Shown piece by piece: positions 33,358-41,710 of a DNA stretch of 64,000 nucleotides (position 1 is the first letter of the stretch; the number at the start of each line of letters is the position of its first letter). The DNA is from Spirochaetales bacterium (GTDB lineage Bacteria; Spirochaetota; Spirochaetia; UBA9216). The DNA lies in assembly GCA_016839055.1 (NCBI GenBank), contig JAEKNX010000013.1:1-64000 (forward strand). Direction: 5' to 3'. The notes below the pieces were generated by a model, which made no database searches, was not told the origin of the DNA, and saw only the letters and a list, made by a program, of their open reading frames with translations. The translations under genes were made by a program, and so were the position numbers.

Positions 33358-34173
33358 CTACATTAACGGGGTTGACCATATAGTATTTCTTTCAAGCAAT
33401 TCATTCTTGTTAAAAGCAACTACAAGAATTACCAGAATCAGGTAACCTGCCGCTATGAATATTATCAGGGGCAAGAGATCAATTATCACAATTTTCAATA
33501 AGAAATTAAACAAAAAATGCATCCACATTGCTATCAGAATGTTTTTACTTTTATTATAAAAGAAAGTCATTATTACTGAAAATGAAACTACTGCCGTCAT
33601 GAAAGCGACCATATAATACACCAGTTCCAAACCTGAATACCCGGATAGAATCATAAGCGGAAGATGCCATAATCCCCATACCACCCCGACTATCACTCCG
33701 GCTGTAAGCGGAACATATTTCTTCTGTAATATGTTTAACGCATAACCGCGCCATCCAAGCTCTTCACCTAGGGCTCCGCTTGTTAAATCCATTATAAGAA
33801 CAGGAATAATAGATGAAGATGCTATAAAAGTCATAGTACTAAACGGCTTATTGTTAACTATGAAAAATGCAATTACAGCCGCAGCTGCTACTGCCGCCTG
33901 CAATAGGAATGAAGAGAGAAAATCCCTTGGCTTGATTTTCTTCGTAAAATGCAGCTTCATGTACTGCTTGATAGTGGTATTGGGATACAGTTTCTTAAAC
34001 ATGAGAAGAATTACAAATGTTGGAGTCCATGCACAGACGTTTTTAATTATACTCTGTGCCAGCACTGGAACTTCTATAGATATAAGAAATCCTGTTAATC
34101 CGAGTAATAACCAAAAAACCAGGTATGTGAAAATGAAATAAATCTTTAAATTCTTTGCTTCCGCTTTATCCAT
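33358..34173 (-). CDS. CPBP-family (Abi/CAAX protease-like) intramembrane protease
   Basis: The start is set at the ATG at 34173 because AGGAG precedes it at normal distance; the frame is open to 34200. The 271-residue product has about seven or eight membrane segments and the CPBP motifs EELGWRG (EExxxR type), then LWHLPLMIL and HFLFNF with the metal histidines. Bacterial members cleave membrane substrates or serve as immunity proteins for bacteriocins; no bacteriocin gene is seen here. It lies in line with a MerR regulator and a PAF-acetylhydrolase-like lipoprotein upstream but is separated from them by a double hairpin. Confidence 0.85.
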   Translation of the reverse strand: MDKAEAKNLKIYFIFTYLVFWLLLGLTGFLISIEVPVLAQSIIKNVCAWTPTFVILLMFKKLYPNTTIKQYMKLHFTKKIKPRDFLSSFLLQAAVAAAAVIAFFIVNNKPFSTMTFIASSSIIPVLIMDLTSGALGEELGWRGYALNILQKKYVPLTAGVIVGVVWGLWHLPLMILSGYSGLELVYYMVAFMTAVVSFSVIMTFFYNKSKNILIAMWMHFLFNFLLKIVIIDLLPLIIFIAAGYLILVILVVAFNKNELLERNTIWSTPLM

Positions 34174-34220
34174 ATGCTCTCCTATAAAAATCTTCGCCAC
34201 GGATGGCGAATATCAGAGAT

Positions 34221-34286
34221 GGAGTTTGCAAGCATCGCTTGACAAACTCCAAAATGATAAAAATACACGGAAGTATTTTTATCATT
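34221..34286. terminator. Double hairpin between the MerR gene and the CPBP gene
   Basis: GGAGTTTG (34221-34228) pairs with CAAACTCC (34243-34250), with an inner CAAGC/GCTTG stem. A second perfect 14-bp stem follows, AATGATAAAAATAC (34253-34266) with GTATTTTTATCATT (34273-34286). Both face the minus-strand operon that ends at 34345. The motif CGCCACGGATGGCGAA at 34195-34210 just beside them resembles the dispersed repeats. Confidence 0.6.
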
Positions 34287-34344
34287 CCTCCTTATTGAAT
34301 ACATTGTCAGGATAAAGCCTGGTACTGTACTATGGTCAAGAGAT

Positions 34345-35130
34345 TTATTTCTTTAAAGGTAAAAAAATCTCCAGATATGACTTCATAGAGCCCTCGTCTT
34401 TGGCCATAAACAGTATATTCGCATACGCTGTGCCCGTAATCTCGTGATCATGCTCCTTGATAAAACTAAAGAAATCCCGCTGAATATCCGCCATAAGGCT
34501 GTCAGCTTTTTTAGAGTCTTCTCTAACGGTGTATAGGCACCTGCCAGGTCTGCAAATATCAGGCTTCACGTTTTTCCCGGCGTCCACCGGACCGGTTATC
34601 ACCATCTTACTCTCAGCAATACAGTCATTTTCGAAGATGAGTTTTCTCGTCAGCTTCCTGACAATCGGTTTATCAGGATCAAATTTCTGTGAAGCGTGGA
34701 TTTTATTATACTCCTGATAAGAACGGAAATCGGTAAGCTCATCGTAGATTTGAAAATCATCCATATCACGAATTATTATCTTATTGAGATTGCTCTTTAT
34801 ATTTTCATAGTCGGCAAGGAAGCCCGAAAGATTATCGTTGATGCGGGTCAGCTTCCCGAGCTCCTCATCAACCGCCTGTTTTTTCGCCTCGATCAGGCGC
34901 TTTATATCCTCAAGCCCTCTGTCTTTACAGATCTCGCCAATGCTGTCGATACTGAGATCCAGACTCCGGTAAAACTCAATGAGAAGCACTGTGTCTATAT
35001 CATCAATGCTGTATTCACGATAGCCGTTATAAATATTTTTATCAGGGTACAGCAGGCCCTTCTCTTCGTAGTTTCTTAATCTGTCTCGGGATATTCCGGT
35101 TATTTTCGACACTTCGCCTATTGAGTACAT
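34345..35130 (-). CDS. MerR-family transcriptional regulator with effector domain
   Basis: The 261-residue protein has an N-terminal MerR helix-turn-helix and wing (SIGEVSKITGISRDRLRNYEEKGLL in part, NGYREYSIDDID). A coiled-coil dimerisation helix to about residue 115 and a 140-residue C-terminal domain that probably binds an effector follow. A CRPGRC segment in that domain could bind metal or sense oxidation. AAGGAG precedes the ATG. The start shares one base with the stop of the upstream lipoprotein gene, so the two are translated from one message. Confidence 0.85.
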   Translation of the reverse strand: MYSIGEVSKITGISRDRLRNYEEKGLLYPDKNIYNGYREYSIDDIDTVLLIEFYRSLDLSIDSIGEICKDRGLEDIKRLIEAKKQAVDEELGKLTRINDNLSGFLADYENIKSNLNKIIIRDMDDFQIYDELTDFRSYQEYNKIHASQKFDPDKPIVRKLTRKLIFENDCIAESKMVITGPVDAGKNVKPDICRPGRCLYTVREDSKKADSLMADIQRDFFSFIKEHDHEITGTAYANILFMAKDEGSMKSYLEIFLPLKK

Positions 35131-36707
35131 CAGGGCTCCTTATCAATCTTTTTATAATCTGAGTGCTCTTTTAATTTTAAATAGCTAATTGAGAGCCTAT
35201 TATATTTATTTCCAATCTCTTTTAAATCTACTGATAACCCCTTCAAATACTTATCGAAAAAACCTTTCACTAATTCCCTTTGTAATTCCATTGCTTCTTT
35301 ATCACCCTCATTGATGAATTTCAGATCAGTAAAATTGTCATGTGAAAACCCTTTAAGTGTGACCTGATAGCAATCCTGCTTTGAGTCTTCAATAAAAGTT
35401 AATGATCGTAAATATCTACTGCCCTCTTGATTGCTTGAGACAAACATAAACGGAACTTCAAGATCATTTTCGTATAAATCACCAAATTGAAATCCATCTA
35501 AATTTATACCTGCTTTAATTTCAGTTTTCCCGAAGCACATTTGTCCTGCGGTTGCGCCACCTAATGAATGGCCAAAAATTCCTACTTTATTAAGATCAAA
35601 AATTTCATGGAGATTATCATCTTCAACATTGATAATTTTCATCTTCTCAATCACAGACTTTACATCTGACGCCCAGAGCAATGTACTTTCATTATGTAAT
35701 GGAGTTAGACGCAACATTTCCCTATATGCGTCATTATTATCAGCAAGATTATTAGAATTCAAAATTATTGATTGCAATCTACCAATTTCTGCCCCATTTA
35801 ATTCAGGAGCTCTTTTTGAATAAACCTCATTGTCGGGGTTATTAGCTATAACCCTGCCGTTCTCTTTTATAAGTAAGGCCGATTCATCTTCGTGGCCAAT
35901 ACTTACAACTATATATCCATGACTGACTAATTCTTCAAAAACAGTTTGGTATGCTTGGGTAAAACCACCGTATCCGTGATTATAAATAAGAACTGGATAT
36001 TTTTCATCTGGAACAGCCTGGGCATTTGAAATAGTATTACTTTCAATTTTAGAAAAATAACTTATTACGAAAGTCGGTAAACCAAGAAAATTTGATAAGC
36101 TGGAAATTACCTGCTCTGTTCGAAAAGATTGTTTTTCAGTTGAATCATGATTAGAAGGATACCATATTTGAAAAGAAAGGAGTCGCTCATTACCTGATTG
36201 CGTTTTATCATAAAAGAAATTTCGCTGTCCAACATTGTAGATACCTGTGGGTTTAAGCATTTCAGGTAATTCCTTTATTAGCTTATCTTCTTCTCCGAAA
36301 GAGATTTCCAAAATTTTATATTCATCATTCTGCTCTTCAAATACAGCTTTAAAAGGATGAGAAACGCTGTCTTTACCAACTTTTTTTGTGGTTAAATTCC
36401 CATATTCAAAATACAGTTGACCAATAATATTAGTAGAATCCACAACATAATCCACATTTTCAATATCATTTCTTGAAAAAATAAATTCGTAGATAGATAC
36501 AATTCCAATTCTTCCGAAAACCGGCATTAATTCCGTAGTATAAAAAAGAGCATCGACATCAAAAATGTCTTGGATTGCTGTAATGTTATTTTCATTTTCA
36601 GCTTTCTCTAATCGTTCAATTTTATAAAAGTTATTTTCGGGCTCTTGTCCATTACAGGAAAATAACAGACATGTAGCTAACAACAGTGTAATAAATTTGA
36701 TTTTCAT
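35130..36707 (-). CDS. Lipoprotein with PAF-acetylhydrolase-like alpha/beta hydrolase domain
   Basis: The 525-residue protein has a signal with lipobox LFSC. A small N-terminal domain (about residues 25-165) of a SnoaL/NTF2-like or unknown type is followed by an alpha/beta hydrolase region. There LLSFQIWYPS, YPVLIYNHGYGG, FGHSLGG (nucleophile Ser) and FSHDNFTD (probable catalytic His) match the platelet-activating-factor acetylhydrolase/dienelactone hydrolase group. It is expected to cleave short acyl esters of lipids at the cell surface. A second member of the same family is encoded at 45742. The gene is followed in the same transcript by a MerR regulator. Confidence 0.82.
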   Translation of the reverse strand: MKIKFITLLLATCLLFSCNGQEPENNFYKIERLEKAENENNITAIQDIFDVDALFYTTELMPVFGRIGIVSIYEFIFSRNDIENVDYVVDSTNIIGQLYFEYGNLTTKKVGKDSVSHPFKAVFEEQNDEYKILEISFGEEDKLIKELPEMLKPTGIYNVGQRNFFYDKTQSGNERLLSFQIWYPSNHDSTEKQSFRTEQVISSLSNFLGLPTFVISYFSKIESNTISNAQAVPDEKYPVLIYNHGYGGFTQAYQTVFEELVSHGYIVVSIGHEDESALLIKENGRVIANNPDNEVYSKRAPELNGAEIGRLQSIILNSNNLADNNDAYREMLRLTPLHNESTLLWASDVKSVIEKMKIINVEDDNLHEIFDLNKVGIFGHSLGGATAGQMCFGKTEIKAGINLDGFQFGDLYENDLEVPFMFVSSNQEGSRYLRSLTFIEDSKQDCYQVTLKGFSHDNFTDLKFINEGDKEAMELQRELVKGFFDKYLKGLSVDLKEIGNKYNRLSISYLKLKEHSDYKKIDKEP

Positions 36708-36811
36708 TATTTCTCTTCAATTCTAACATACGCATCATCGGGAAGCAATAAATTTATCTAAAGCCGACGCGGCAATAGAGTTATTCACGGCCTCCCCGAC
36801 TACTGGCAGAT

Positions 36812-37537
36812 ATGCTGATTTCATGTCATAATAACTCTATGATTGATTCTGATAATCTAAGACGAAACTTCATCAGTCCCGGTTTGATGAATCTTCTCAG
36901 AATTATTCTCGGGAGTGTAATTATATATTATATTGTCGAACGCTCACTTTTTTCCTGGAATAAAGAGATTCCTTCGATCTATTTCTTAACAATTCAAAGC
37001 AATCTGATTCTTGCCATATACTGGATACTATCACCCCTTGTCAGAAAAAAGGCTCATCCTGTTTTTTCTCTGGTTGTCACTACGAATATGGTTATAACCG
37101 GAACAATATTTATTATGCTGATTGATGAGGGTTTCACTGATAAATTGTACTTAATGCTGGAGAACAAGAGTATCTCGAGTATGGTTCATTATATAAGTAT
37201 GGCTTCTTCAATTATCACCCATTATATGATGCCGGCATTGGCTCTTCTCGATTTTCTACTTTTTGTAGATCTTGAGACATTGCAGCCTGGAAAAAAAATC
37301 TTTGTGCTTGTTTATCCTGTATGCTATTTCATTTTCCATTTAATTTACTCTTCTCTATCTGGGAATTTTATTTACCCGTTTTTTGATCCTGATTATCTTG
37401 GTGGGAATGTTCTTGTTGTTCTTCTTACTCTCGGAATGGTGGTTGCTGTATTTCTAATCGGGATAGGGGTAGTAGCTTTAAATAGAATAATACAAAGAAG
37501 AATCAGTCGTTATTTTGAGAAACTGCTGCAAAGCTGA
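36812..37537 (+). CDS. Pr6Pr-family six-helix membrane protein
   Basis: The 241-residue protein has six predicted membrane segments and the family-typical features RSLFSWNKEIPSIYFLTIQSN (parts: SIYFLTIQSN), TNMVITGTIF, HYMMPALALLDFLLF and a Tyr/Pro-rich loop VYPVCYFIFHLIYS. It belongs to the Pr6Pr/FAR-17a-AIG1-like group of membrane proteins, some eukaryotic members of which are fatty-acid-ester hydrolases; bacterial function is unknown. The first ATG at 36812 has no clear ribosome site, and the ATG at 36839 (MIDSDN) may be the true start. Confidence 0.75.
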   Translation: MLISCHNNSMIDSDNLRRNFISPGLMNLLRIILGSVIIYYIVERSLFSWNKEIPSIYFLTIQSNLILAIYWILSPLVRKKAHPVFSLVVTTNMVITGTIFIMLIDEGFTDKLYLMLENKSISSMVHYISMASSIITHYMMPALALLDFLLFVDLETLQPGKKIFVLVYPVCYFIFHLIYSSLSGNFIYPFFDPDYLGGNVLVVLLTLGMVVAVFLIGIGVVALNRIIQRRISRYFEKLLQS

Positions 37538-37658
37538 CTGCAGAGAAATTTCAAGATAACTAAAATTTCTAATCAGAATATATCCGATTAAAAAATTAGA
37601 ACGTTTGTCACCGTCAATGTATTACATTATATTCAGATTACCCAATTAGGAGATCAGC

Positions 37659-37694
37659 ATGAAATTAAAAACACCTAAGACCTATAGGGTTTAG
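37659..37694 (+). CDS. Possible 11-codon leader peptide or gene relic
   Basis: TTAGGAG stands seven bases before ATG AAA TTA AAA ACA CCT..., which ends after 11 codons with TAG. The ribosome site is stronger than that of many real genes here, but the peptide resembles nothing known. It lies 138 bp upstream of the TPR lipoprotein start. It could be a truncated gene start rather than a functional leader. Confidence 0.2.
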   Translation: MKLKTPKTYRV

Positions 37695-37831
37695 CGCAGA
37701 TTATGATTGAATAGCCAGGGTCTCCCCTGATAATTTCTATACTCGTTATATCACAACAATTATATTCATCATTTAAAATAGATTTAAGATTGATGAGTTA
37801 TTCTGTAGCTAAAATATTTTTAGGGGAACCG

Positions 37832-39292
37832 ATGAAAAAGAACCGAATCATTCCATTTTTACTGCTTTTATCTATTCTAATCATGTTCATGTCCTGTGCA
37901 ACCTTATTTACTAAGGGCGGATTTGAATACAGAGAAGCAGAGAAAAATTTCAAAGAAGGCGATTACGTCTCAGCTATCAGTAATGTTTTAATTGCTCTTG
38001 AAATAAATCCTGAGTTTCCGGAAGCTCTTGAGCTTTTCCCACGGGCTTTCAACGGTGGAACAGACTCCCTCCTGGCTATGACAACTGAAAAGACTCCAGC
38101 GAATGCGGGCACGGCCTATAAAGCATGGCAGAAACTGGACGCAATGAACAAGCTCGTTGCAGCTTCCACTCGAAGTGAAGTACCTGTTACAGATTATTCG
38201 GCTGAAGTTGAGGCGGCCAAAGAGTATGTAATAAAAGTGAATTACAACTATGCTGTCGAATTATTGAGCACCAGAGATAGGGAAAAAGCTATCAAGGCTG
38301 TCGACTATTTCAACTATGTTTCACAGCTTGATCCTGACTATCTGGATGTAAACTCTAAAATTGAAGCAGCGATTGAAGCTGCTACCGTTGATATTGCCAT
38401 TGATACTGGTATACCCGGGATAGCACCTTATGCGGAGTTTTACCACAGCATCCTGACAGATGAACTTAAAAACGAGCCATATGTCAGACTTCACACAATC
38501 GGCGAATTCAATTTGATTGGAACTCGTAAGACTGTTGAGCCTATGACTTTGATGGAAGGCGGCATTAAAGACGGAAGAATTGATTATGCAATCAGCATGA
38601 ACAGTACTGTTAATATTGATTTTCCGATTATTTCAGAAGATTGGGCGGTGACTAGAGATTACGAGGTAAGCCCAGACGGAAAAAAGCATTTAATTAAATA
38701 CAATGTGCATTCAACTTTGAATTATGAGGTTTATGGTCCCGGGTTTTCCAAAATAGATACAGGTAAGATAGATGAATCAGCGGGCGAGAGCATTTGGCTG
38801 TTCCAACTCATGGGGCGTTTTTATAAAGACATTGATCTTAATGATGGCAAGGGTAAAAACAACCTTATTGTAGCAGAGATGTACAATGATGATCGTATTA
38901 CAGATCAGAAGATCAGCAATATGCTGAATCAGGTAACTAAAAAGACTCTGCGCTATGGTGTTCCTTATGAGATGCAGGCTTCACCCTATGACCATGTTAA
39001 ATGGAAAGAGTATTTTATCAATAATTATGATTTCAAGTCACTTTCAAAGGAATTTAATGATGCCTGGTTTTCAGATACAAAGGTACTGTTTACAGCAGAC
39101 AAAAAAAGTTTTTGGCTGTTGTTTTCCCAGGATCCTTCAGAGAACGATCACTTAACGAAGGTCTCATCGATGATGTTTCAGGGTGTTTTTGGTGCAGCCC
39201 GCGAGTTGGCTAAGGATGCTGTAGAGGACGAAGAGTATTACCATATGGTCTTGGCTAAGAAACTGGCCGAGCACATTAAAAATACTTTCTAA
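37832..39292 (+). CDS. TPR-containing lipoprotein
   Basis: The start is set at the ATG at 37832, preceded by AGGGGAA; the frame is open back to 37790. The 486-residue product has a lipobox (MFMSC) and then TPR-like helices (AEKNFKEGDYVSAISNVLIALEINPEFPEALEL in part) over residues 40-180. A beta-rich domain (residues 190-330) and a helical C-terminus follow. Family function is unknown; the pattern suits an envelope scaffold protein. Two consecutive hairpins, at 39301 and 39352, end the gene. Confidence 0.7.
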   Translation: MKKNRIIPFLLLLSILIMFMSCATLFTKGGFEYREAEKNFKEGDYVSAISNVLIALEINPEFPEALELFPRAFNGGTDSLLAMTTEKTPANAGTAYKAWQKLDAMNKLVAASTRSEVPVTDYSAEVEAAKEYVIKVNYNYAVELLSTRDREKAIKAVDYFNYVSQLDPDYLDVNSKIEAAIEAATVDIAIDTGIPGIAPYAEFYHSILTDELKNEPYVRLHTIGEFNLIGTRKTVEPMTLMEGGIKDGRIDYAISMNSTVNIDFPIISEDWAVTRDYEVSPDGKKHLIKYNVHSTLNYEVYGPGFSKIDTGKIDESAGESIWLFQLMGRFYKDIDLNDGKGKNNLIVAEMYNDDRITDQKISNMLNQVTKKTLRYGVPYEMQASPYDHVKWKEYFINNYDFKSLSKEFNDAWFSDTKVLFTADKKSFWLLFSQDPSENDHLTKVSSMMFQGVFGAARELAKDAVEDEEYYHMVLAKKLAEHIKNTF

Positions 39293-39300
39293 CTTATGGG

Positions 39301-39330
39301 GACTTCTAAAAACTGCAGTTTTTAGAAGTC
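39301..39330. terminator. Perfect 30-bp palindrome after the TPR lipoprotein gene
   Basis: GACTTCTAAAAACTG at 39301-39315 is mirrored by CAGTTTTTAGAAGTC at 39316-39330, a continuous 15-bp inverted repeat with no loop spacer. It starts 9 bp after the stop codon and contains its own T-run. Confidence 0.65.
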
Positions 39331-39351
39331 TTCCTTAGATGTACTATATAG

Positions 39352-39373
39352 GGCTGCTTCGGCAGCCTTTTTT
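39352..39373 (+). terminator. Rho-independent terminator
   Basis: GGCTGC-TTCG-GCAGCC (39352-39367) with a stable TTCG tetraloop is followed by six T. This is the clearest intrinsic terminator in the window. Confidence 0.9.
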
Positions 39374-39486
39374 GATCGCTGCAATGCCCTGCTCTGCACA
39401 TCTGTGTAACAGCAGAGCTAAGCTCAAAATTCGAGAGTCACTACTCTTATCTCTTGTTTAGTCTTCATCCTGCACAACCTAAATAA

Positions 39487-41172
39487 TCAATTCTGATTAT
39501 TTTCCGATTTTCTTGAATGGAAAAAAGCATAAAACGCTAAAGAAAGAACTATGCACAGGCCGGCCTGATAAAAAAGCCAGCCCGGAAGAAGACTACGGCC
39601 TATGCCATTGTGCCCTGAATCCTGATAATTTGACGCTATAAAGTAATTAAGAAAATCACAGCCCAGCACAAATAAAATTCCAAATACAAGCCCCCATTTT
39701 AAAGGGAGTTTGTCGCTGAGTTTATATACCGGAAACGATGTTTGTATATTTATTTTAAAGCCCTGCAACCGCGAACCAAGGAACATTGCCAGCCATGAGG
39801 CGGAACATACTATAAATACTGCCGGCACCGGACCTGAGCTGAGTAGTCCAACCCCGAAAAGAAGGGTAAGCCCCTCCCCTGCTATTATGGAAAAAAAAGC
39901 GCCAAAGGCGTTCAACCGTTTTGCGTACAGTCCGCCGAATATTAATGGAGAGAGAGCGGCATATCCGAGAAAACTTGACTTGTTTATGAAGTCAAGAATA
40001 TTATGCGGCGGGAATAGAGCAATTACCAGACCTGCCGCCGAAATGGCCGCGGTAATCAATCTGATATTCTTCTGGCCGGCATCCTTTTTTCCGAGCAGAT
40101 CCCTTGTTATTATTGAAGACAGACTTAATAACTGTGAATCCAGGGTAGACATTATTGCAGCAAGAGGCGCAAGCATAAAGACGGCAAGAAGCGACGGCCT
40201 TGTTGCCCTGGAAATCAGAATGGGCCAGATGCGGTCCGATTCATTCACAGGTAGTCCCGGCAGAACCCCGGCTCCTATAACGCCTACGGATATTGTAAGG
40301 AAAAAGAGTATCATTGTGATGAGAGGATAGATTGTGACGGTTCTTTCCAGTGATTTTTGATCTTTTGCAGCCAGAAGACGCTGATTCAGCTGAGGAAACA
40401 TAGGATCAGCGAAAAACCATAAGACTATATAACCGGCAAGAACTGCAGGCCCGACGCCTTTGCCGCTGCCGAATCTGCCGAGAAGCTCCGGTGCTGTTTT
40501 AAAAACGAGCAAATGGGCTGCCTCAAATCCTCCCATAGAGCGGATAACCGCGGCGTAGGCTGCTGCGGCAAGAACAACTATTAGTACTCCCTGAAAAAGG
40601 TCAGTTCTTGCTACCGCGCGCATACCGCCTCTGGTTGTATACAGACCTACTACTATCGCGCAAATAATCACGCCTAAGCGATATGGAAGCCCGAAGGCAG
40701 TTTCAAGCAGGATTCCTGCGGCCATAGGCTGTAGCGCAAGATACGGGAGGGTGAGAATGACTAAAACCACAGCGTATATCCGGGTTAGCACTGGAGATTC
40801 ATACCTGTCAGCAATAAAATCAGCAGGACTGATATAATTCCGTTCCCGCCCGAGTTTACCAAGCGGAGCACCGATCAGATACATGCCTAGGGCCATAAAC
40901 CCGGTTCCAAAAGCCATTACAGGATAAAAGGCATATCCAATCCGGTAACCCGCACCTGATAATCCGAGAATTGTGAATGCGGAAAAATTTGTAGCTGCCG
41001 TAGAAATAAGCAGAACGGCGGTTGTCATGGTTTTCCCTGACAGAAAAAAGGTGTTATCGGAACCGGTCATATTTAACAGTGACAGATCCTTCTTCTTTTT
41101 CCTGTCGGGCAGGTAATCAAGAAGAATCATCACAATAATATAAACTGATAAAATTAATATTGCTAAGAGCAT
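39487..41172 (-). CDS. Sodium:solute symporter (SSS family)
   Basis: The start is set at 41172, where GGGAG precedes the ATG and the first membrane helix follows at once (MLLAILILSVYIIVMILLDY in part); the frame is open to 41214. The 561-residue protein has about 13-14 segments with SSS features such as FFLSGKTMTTAVLLISTAATNFSAF (part: AATNFSAFTILGL), YISPADFIADRYES and MSTLDSQLLSLSSI. It imports a small metabolite with sodium. The substrate group (sugar, amino acid, panthothenate-like) cannot be told from sequence alone. No enzyme gene lies in the same operon. Confidence 0.85.
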   Translation of the reverse strand: MLLAILILSVYIIVMILLDYLPDRKKKKDLSLLNMTGSDNTFFLSGKTMTTAVLLISTAATNFSAFTILGLSGAGYRIGYAFYPVMAFGTGFMALGMYLIGAPLGKLGRERNYISPADFIADRYESPVLTRIYAVVLVILTLPYLALQPMAAGILLETAFGLPYRLGVIICAIVVGLYTTRGGMRAVARTDLFQGVLIVVLAAAAYAAVIRSMGGFEAAHLLVFKTAPELLGRFGSGKGVGPAVLAGYIVLWFFADPMFPQLNQRLLAAKDQKSLERTVTIYPLITMILFFLTISVGVIGAGVLPGLPVNESDRIWPILISRATRPSLLAVFMLAPLAAIMSTLDSQLLSLSSIITRDLLGKKDAGQKNIRLITAAISAAGLVIALFPPHNILDFINKSSFLGYAALSPLIFGGLYAKRLNAFGAFFSIIAGEGLTLLFGVGLLSSGPVPAVFIVCSASWLAMFLGSRLQGFKINIQTSFPVYKLSDKLPLKWGLVFGILFVLGCDFLNYFIASNYQDSGHNGIGRSLLPGWLFYQAGLCIVLSLAFYAFFHSRKSENNQN

Positions 41173-41214
41173 AAAACAGTCTCCCGAGCCGGGATGGTTA
41201 TAAAAACCTGACAT

Positions 41215-41710
41215 AGCTCTTAATTTGTATTGGTATTAACATTACTACCCGTATGAAATACGACAGCTGCTATATTTTATGCATAATTATAATTGTTTTC
41301 AAGTATCTTTTACAGACAACAGTGGTTAATCATAGATTCTCTCATGCTCGTCTGCCGAAAACATACAAGCAAAAGGGAATATGTCTCAGCAATTCTGAAT
41401 TTGACTGCAATTCCCCCGAATGTCGGCCCTTGCTGACCCCGATACCATCAGAAAAAGGTTCGGAAGACCTCAATTTTTCCTGACGGCACCGGGGCCCCCA
41501 GCGGCGGCATACAAAAGCAGCCAAATTCAGAACTACTGACGTCCCGGAAGCGGGGATTAGAATTTCCCAACACGCGGCAAAGAGGAATGATTTAAATATT
41601 TAGACATTTTAAAGATTATTCAGGGGCTTCCGGAGGTCAAAATTAGACAATTGCTGAATCTGTCTTTATTTCTTTGACAATAACTCTCAACTAACTCACA
41701 ATTAAAAGTA
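41215..41710. other. Intergenic region with a candidate promoter
   Basis: About 500 bp between divergent genes with no convincing coding frame. TTGACA at 41674-41679 and CACAAT at 41697-41702 (17-bp spacer) would start transcription a few bases before the ATG at 41711, giving an almost leaderless message. No ribosome site precedes that ATG, which fits. Confidence 0.4.

Noticed and set aside
41253-41524. Overlapping frames of 76 and 60 codons on both strands
   Set aside because: Short, without ribosome sites or recognisable features, in an intergenic region with mixed composition.
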